Positions 27,728 to 32,613 of a stretch of DNA of 32,613 nucleotides are shown here, in pieces (the first letter of the stretch is position 1; every line of letters starts with the position of its first letter). The stretch is from contig CAIYYT010000227.1 of the NCBI GenBank assembly GCA_903930455.1, forward strand, positions 1 to 32,613. Direction: 5' to 3'. Origin of the DNA: an uncultured bacterium (GTDB taxonomy: Bacteria > Zixibacteria > MSB-5A5 > CAIYYT01). Both the position numbers and the translations under genes were made by a program. Under the pieces are notes generated by a model, which ran no database searches, was not told where the DNA came from, and saw only the letters and a program-made list of their open reading frames with translations.

Positions 27728-30250
27728 TTATGGTATCACCATGAATTTGCCCCAGAGTTTGTCGCCTCCGGAGGACTCGATAACATACAAGTATACACCC
27801 CCAGCCACAATATCGCCTTTGCCATTACGCCCGTCCCATCGCTCAAGATCATCGTACTGCACACCCCCGTCTCGACTAATCCCGCTGACCACGGTCTTGA
27901 CGAGGTTGTTGGCGAAGTCATATACCTTGATCGTGATATTTCCCGATTGCTTGAGCCGATAGTGAAACTTCAGTGGCCCGTCGGACAGGTATGGCGAATA
28001 AGGATTTGGCGTCACGTATGATCGTTCGTCATCTCCCGCTGTTTCCGCAATTGGATAAAACACACGCCAAATCTGCCAGTCCTCCAGATCGACGCTCCGC
28101 GCGACTCCATCATTCGTGCCTACCCACAGAGCGCCGTTTGCATACCGGGCAGCATAGACCTCGACGTTGCCCCCAATCTCCCTCCCGGTTGCCTTTTCGA
28201 CAATCTTCAGCGTCGTCCAATTCGTGCCTTCATCTGTCGTCATGAGCAGGCCTCCTGAAGTGGCTGCCCATACCGTGTCTCCGTTAAACTCAAAATTCCA
28301 CGCGATAGCTCCGTCGGCAACCAGTTTCCACGTCCTACCGCGATTGCTGGTAATGCAGATCCCGTTGTACTGGTAGGTGTCGGTACTGCGCACCGCCGCC
28401 CAAATCACGTTCTTGTCACCGCGATGTTGCAGACCCAGAGCTGGGATGAAATTGCCGGCTATCTCTGTATCGCTCGGAACGCTGTCGAGAAGCACATACG
28501 ACCTTCCAACATAGTCGAGACTGTCAGCCACCAGATTGGCTTTGAGCACCAGCCAGTACAGCGTGGCAGACGCGGTGTCGCCATACAGAGCCAGATACCC
28601 GGCGCCCCTACTTGATGAGCCGACGTGCGTTTGCTCTGACGTAGCCTCCACGGCCAACGCCGTGTCCGAACCTCTGATCGTGTCAGGATAGCTCGCAATC
28701 AACGGAGTATTCCAGCGATCGCCGAAATTGGTTGACTCGCGCATGCCACTCTCCGTGGCGACCCAAACCAGCGTATCCTTGAACTGTTCGACAATTCTGA
28801 CTTCAGTCGGCACAATCGCAGGCGGACCAATGAGATGATAACTCCAGCTTTCCCCGTTGTTGGTGCTTCTGATTGTGCCGGGTCTCAGATCGGTGCCCTC
28901 ATGCTTGAGATGCGTTGCCGCCCAGATTTCGTCGCCATTGGCTGTCACCATTGTGCTGATCGATACCACCTGCTGACCGTTTGCCGTATCGTCTTGCAGC
29001 GGCAAGTAAAACACGGAATCCGGAACAGTACGATCATTCAGGCGAAACACCACGATACCCGAGTCCGTACCGACGAACACCCTGACAACACTGTCGCGAT
29101 CAGCGATGTGAACGCAGTGCGCTATGTTGCGCGGGTCGTCAATTGTCGTGACATTGGAGTCAAGATAGTAACGATGCCAGGACATACCTCCGTCACCCGA
29201 TCGGATGACCCCTCCCTCTCCGCACGCCGCCCACACATTCCCGTTCCTCTTGTTAATCGCGATTTCCTCGATCTTCTTGTTCGCGCCAACCGCCTCTTCA
29301 GGTGTCTCACTGAACCAACTCGCTCCCGCGTTTCCCGACTGCACAAACCCTAGTGATGTTTGTGACAAGGTGTCATAGACTCCGGCGTAGACGACACGGC
29401 CGGCAGCAGCGGCCACTGCCGAGACAAAGTTCCCCGGCAGACCGTTGTCCGTGTCGTAGGTATTGAAAATAAACAAGCTGTCGCTGAACCTCGTCAGACC
29501 ACGATCAGTGGCATACCACCAAAACTCGCCGTCAAAAGCAATATCATTAATACGATTGCTCGCCAGCTTTTTATGTCTTCCGATATAGTAGAGCCGCTGA
29601 ACACCCTCTGCCGAACCTGCCCAGACAATGACCGAGTCATCATGATACGGATCAACCAGCACCGAGAAATACCTCCCCGCGAGCAGAGTGTCCGTTTTCC
29701 CCTCGAAATCATTCCTCAGCGTTGTGTCCGCGAAGATATTTTCCCAGGTTTCTCCTCGATCCAGACTCCTGAGCAACCCCCCATAGAAACACGCAGCCCA
29801 GAGTGAGGAATCGTATGGCGCCAGATCATATCCCAACATGCCCGGCGACGATAGCGATTTAGGTTCGACCAATCGCCAATCATCGCCGAAATTGTCTGTG
29901 ATTTGTAATCCACCGCCGGCAGGAACCAGTTCACCGGAACTGGGGCTGGCAGTGTCGTGTGATGTAGCCACCCACAAGCGTGAGCCTCCCACCGCCAGTG
30001 CCGACATCGAACTGCGCTTGAATGCGTTTGTTTGATTAAACGACCTCCAAGTCACACCGCCATCTCTCGTTCCCGACAGACCATTTCCGGTTGCCAGCCA
30101 AACGTAAGTACCGTCATAGACAATATCGACAACGGTATTGTCGGCAAGCGAGTCGATCGGATGCGACAGATCGAAGGCCATCCAGCCGAATGCTGGTAAG
30201 GCGGTAAACAGTACCGCAGTGATAACAAATGCAAAAATCCAACGTATCAT
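27728..30250 (-). CDS. Large secreted Asp-box/BNR-type beta-propeller protein with FlgD-like/T9SS-type C-terminal sorting domain
   Basis: Signal peptide 'MIRWIFAFVITAVLFTALPAFG'. About nine Asp-box-like repeats ('TRDGGVTWRSF', 'TDNFGDDWRLV', 'SLDRGETWENI', 'SGDGGMSWHRY', 'STNNGESWSYH', 'TSNRGRTWKLV', 'TTDEGTNWTTL'). C-terminus 'YVTPNPYSP...ITIKVYDFANNLVKTVV...DIVAGGVYLYVIESS..GKFMVIP'. Confidence 0.87.
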   Translation of the reverse strand: MIRWIFAFVITAVLFTALPAFGWMAFDLSHPIDSLADNTVVDIVYDGTYVWLATGNGLSGTRDGGVTWRSFNQTNAFKRSSMSALAVGGSRLWVATSHDTASPSSGELVPAGGGLQITDNFGDDWRLVEPKSLSSPGMLGYDLAPYDSSLWAACFYGGLLRSLDRGETWENIFADTTLRNDFEGKTDTLLAGRYFSVLVDPYHDDSVIVWAGSAEGVQRLYYIGRHKKLASNRINDIAFDGEFWWYATDRGLTRFSDSLFIFNTYDTDNGLPGNFVSAVAAAAGRVVYAGVYDTLSQTSLGFVQSGNAGASWFSETPEEAVGANKKIEEIAINKRNGNVWAACGEGGVIRSGDGGMSWHRYYLDSNVTTIDDPRNIAHCVHIADRDSVVRVFVGTDSGIVVFRLNDRTVPDSVFYLPLQDDTANGQQVVSISTMVTANGDEIWAATHLKHEGTDLRPGTIRSTNNGESWSYHLIGPPAIVPTEVRIVEQFKDTLVWVATESGMRESTNFGDRWNTPLIASYPDTIRGSDTALAVEATSEQTHVGSSSRGAGYLALYGDTASATLYWLVLKANLVADSLDYVGRSYVLLDSVPSDTEIAGNFIPALGLQHRGDKNVIWAAVRSTDTYQYNGICITSNRGRTWKLVADGAIAWNFEFNGDTVWAATSGGLLMTTDEGTNWTTLKIVEKATGREIGGNVEVYAARYANGALWVGTNDGVARSVDLEDWQIWRVFYPIAETAGDDERSYVTPNPYSPYLSDGPLKFHYRLKQSGNITIKVYDFANNLVKTVVSGISRDGGVQYDDLERWDGRNGKGDIVAGGVYLYVIESSGGDKLWGKFMVIP

Positions 30251-30261
30251 ATTGTTCCCAC

Positions 30262-30306
30262 CAAAACAAAAAGACCGAAATCCCACATATCAGCGAGCAT
30301 TTCGGT
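30262..30306 (-). terminator. Intrinsic terminator downstream of the Ppx/GppA gene
   Basis: 8-bp stem ACCGAAAT (30274-30281) / ATTTCGGT (30299-30306). On the minus strand followed by CTTTTTGTTTT. Confidence 0.65.
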
Positions 30307-30433
30307 GTTTATAGGTTTGTCGTCACTATCTATTCCTAGCGTATTTCTTCAATCCGTTAACGTTCGCTCGATAATGACTCCTCCCAGCGTAAGTTAGGAA
30401 TCGGCTACTGCAAGTCAAGCAAAAACAATGACG

Positions 30434-31414
30434 TCAAACGCTGCCTTCATGTTTAATCATTGAAGTGGCCAATTCCGAGTATCGGTCCAGAAGTACGCCC
30501 CAACGCAGCCCCCGGTTGGAGACCGTTACGCCGGTACACTGCAACATTTCAACTAAGTAGTTGAGTATCAAGCCCCCGGCCACGATAATCTCCGCGCGAT
30601 CGGGATCAAACGCTAACCGTGCGCTGCGCTCTGGAGTGGTCATCTCGGAGAGATCGGCAGTCGTTTTTTCCAGCCACTCCCTCGAAAGAATCACTCCATG
30701 AATCAGCGCCGGATCGAATACCTGCCGACCCAGCTTTAGCGCCGCCAGTGTTGCTGCAGTGCCGCCAACTGCAATCACATATCTCTCACGCGGGACGGTC
30801 GCAAGACTGTCCGCAGGCAAAAAAGTCCCCAAGTGAGACATCGCCGCCTTCATCATGCCAGCGCTCACTCTGTCGGTCAAAGCGCACGCCTCCGCCAACT
30901 TGACCGCGCCGATCGGGAAACTGTGTACGAAGTCTATTCGATCTTTACACCCCGACACAATTTCCGTTGAACCTCCCCCCACATCGAACACGATCCGCTC
31001 TTGCGGCACTCTTATCAGACCTGTCGCTGCAGCCCGGTAAGACAATTCGGCCTCCCTGCGTCCGTCAATGATCTCGACCTTCCAGCCGTATCGGCGCGCG
31101 ATCTCTGCCGCCAACTCCGGTCCATTGTCGGCAACGCGGAAAACTTGTGTGGCGCACACTACAATCTGTGCCACATGATAATTGGCGAGAAGATCCTGAA
31201 TCCGGTCAAGCGCCGCGAATTGGCGTTCAATGCCTGCCTCAGTGATGGCATTGCCGACGGCGGAACCATAAGATAGCTTGGTAGACAACTTGGTATCGAC
31301 CAGCACGCGTACCCCAGCCGGACGCTTGCGCTCGACGATCAACAACAGCGTCGAGTTGGAGCCGATATCAATAGAAGCGTAGCGACTCAAGATTGCGACA
31401 CAGCTATTTGCCAA
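30434..31414 (-). CDS. Ppx/GppA family exopolyphosphatase/phosphatase
   Basis: 'YASIDIGSNSTLLLI', 'ATQVFRVADNGPELAAEIARRYGWKVEIIDGRREAELSY', 'VFDVGGGSTEIV', 'FPIGAVKLAE', 'AVGGTAATLAAL'. Confidence 0.94.
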   Translation of the reverse strand: MANSCVAILSRYASIDIGSNSTLLLIVERKRPAGVRVLVDTKLSTKLSYGSAVGNAITEAGIERQFAALDRIQDLLANYHVAQIVVCATQVFRVADNGPELAAEIARRYGWKVEIIDGRREAELSYRAAATGLIRVPQERIVFDVGGGSTEIVSGCKDRIDFVHSFPIGAVKLAEACALTDRVSAGMMKAAMSHLGTFLPADSLATVPRERYVIAVGGTAATLAALKLGRQVFDPALIHGVILSREWLEKTTADLSEMTTPERSARLAFDPDRAEIIVAGGLILNYLVEMLQCTGVTVSNRGLRWGVLLDRYSELATSMIKHEGSV

Positions 31415-32396
31415 GCTCTTTACGAAACTTGGTCGTTAGCGCCGGCACAATCTCGAACAGATCACCCGCGATACCGTATGTGGCAACGTTGAATATCGGC
31501 GCATCAGGATCGCGGTTGACGGCGACTATCATTCCGGAAGACTGCATTCCGACCAAATGCTGAATCGCACCCGAAATACCAACCGCAAAATAGAGTTTGG
31601 GATTGACGGTTCTGCCGGTCTGTCCAACCTGATACTTGTAGGCAATCCAGCCGGCGTCGACGACAGCGCGCGATGCACCCACCGCGCCGGTAAGCGCCTG
31701 CGCCAGATCCTGGATCAACTTGAAATTGGCTGGTTCCTTCAACCCGCGCCCTCCGGAGACGATGATATCCGCCTCCGCCAGACTGATTTCGCCGCCGGTT
31801 GTTACGGCTCCGGTCTCCACATTATAGGATGACGACAACGCGTCGGCTGATGGCGAAAATGGTTCTATCGATCCGCCCCGCAAAGCGTCAGCTGTCGCTT
31901 CGGCGTAGACCTTCGGCCTCAGTGTCGCGATTTGTGGCGTCGACTTGAATTTGACGGTAAGATAGGCCTTGCCCCCAAACGCAGGTCTTAGCGCCTCCAG
32001 CGTGCCTTCACCGCTGATATCCAGCTTGGTGCAGTCGGAGGCAATACTGACTCCTAATTGCGCCGCAAACCTGCCGAATAATGCTTTGCCGTAGAAATTG
32101 GCTGGACCGAGCACGATCCGTGGCGACTTGCTTGCAACCAACTCTGCCAAGACTTTGGCATAGGCGTCGTCCGCAAACCTATCCAGCGCGCCATTTTCAA
32201 CTGTGTAGCATACATCCGCACCTGCGGCAAGCGCCGCTTTCGCGCACGTGTCGGTTCCACTGCCGATTACGAGCGCACCCAGTTTGCCGGACAGCTTGTC
32301 TGCCAATTGACGTCCGATATTGAGCAATTCCAGCGCCGTTCCGGACAACGCCGTCCCTTTTTTCTGCGCAAAGACTAACACCTTCAGATCGCTCAC
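31404..32396 (-). CDS. etfA: Electron transfer flavoprotein alpha subunit
   Basis: 'IVSGGRGLKEPANFKLIQDLA', 'VGASRAVVDAGWIAYKYQVGQTGRTVNPKLYFAVGISGAIQHLVGMQSSGMIVAVNRDPDAPIFNVATYGIAGDLFEIVPAL' is the diagnostic FAD-binding C-terminus. Confidence 0.97.
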   Translation of the reverse strand: MSDLKVLVFAQKKGTALSGTALELLNIGRQLADKLSGKLGALVIGSGTDTCAKAALAAGADVCYTVENGALDRFADDAYAKVLAELVASKSPRIVLGPANFYGKALFGRFAAQLGVSIASDCTKLDISGEGTLEALRPAFGGKAYLTVKFKSTPQIATLRPKVYAEATADALRGGSIEPFSPSADALSSSYNVETGAVTTGGEISLAEADIIVSGGRGLKEPANFKLIQDLAQALTGAVGASRAVVDAGWIAYKYQVGQTGRTVNPKLYFAVGISGAIQHLVGMQSSGMIVAVNRDPDAPIFNVATYGIAGDLFEIVPALTTKFRKELGK

Positions 32397-32397
32397 T

Positions 32398-32613
32398 TTA
32401 TCTCTCCTTTGACTGATTGGCTGCCATGATAGCGCTGTTGTAGACCTTCTGAAAAGGGGCCCCCGCCTTCATAGCCGCCGCGACCACATCCTCATATTCA
32501 GGGCTGAATTTACTGATATTGCCGCCGGAGAAGTACTTGATTCGGATCGTGCCGAACTCCGTTTCCACCGGCCTGATTTCATAACTAAGCTTTCGCCTCG
32601 ATTCACTGCGCAA
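32398..32613 (-). CDS. larC: C-terminal fragment of a probable LarC (nickel-pincer cofactor biosynthesis) family protein, truncated by window edge
   Basis: 'VETEFGTIRIKYFSGGNISKFSPEYEDVVAAAMKAGAPFQKVYNSAI' matches the LarC/TIGR00299 C-terminal pattern (VET.fG.vrvK...G.i....PEYEDc..lA...g.p...VY..a). It does not resemble an EtfB C-terminus. The frame is open to the window edge. Confidence 0.72.
   Translation of the reverse strand: MRSESRRKLSYEIRPVETEFGTIRIKYFSGGNISKFSPEYEDVVAAAMKAGAPFQKVYNSAIMAANQSKER

Noticed and set aside
32398-32613. EtfB C-terminus, expected next to etfA
   Set aside because: The residues do not resemble the EtfB C-terminus; the VETxFG...PEYEDV...VYNSAI pattern fits LarC better.

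Overview
The window is a 32.6 kb bacterial chromosomal segment, dense in housekeeping genes and probably from an FCB-superphylum lineage. That placement is inferred from FlgD-like/T9SS-type C-terminal sorting domains and PorV/PorQ-like genes; Zixibacteria-like is only a guess. Reading left to right: (1) the 3' end of a dockerin-containing secreted protein with a sorting domain; (2) a minus-strand shikimate operon, aroA-E-C-K-B-Q in transcription order; (3) a minus-strand glycolytic operon, pfkA, outer-membrane-like protein, gap, pgk, tpiA, secG; (4) a large protein with tandem retropepsin-like domains and a PDZ domain, then a glycerophosphodiester phosphodiesterase; (5) a plus-strand dTDP-rhamnose-type operon (rmlA, C, B, D); (6) an SRPBCC/AHSA1 tandem-domain protein, a VOC protein and pyruvate kinase; (7) plus-strand ligA, an AI-2E family transporter and YihY/BrkB; (8) a minus-strand operon with an Asp-box repeat protein carrying a sorting domain, two PorV/PorQ-like proteins and an isocitrate/isopropylmalate-type dehydrogenase; (9) Ppx/GppA, EtfA and the C-terminus of a probable LarC. 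I saw no rRNA, tRNA, CRISPR array, transposase or phage module. No clearly new defence or mobile system is visible. The best observations are a PPi-type active-site signature in PfkA, several transcription-unit heads with promoters placed for leaderless starts, overlapping divergent promoters with an inverted repeat at glpQ/rmlA, and a tandem retropepsin-PDZ protein.
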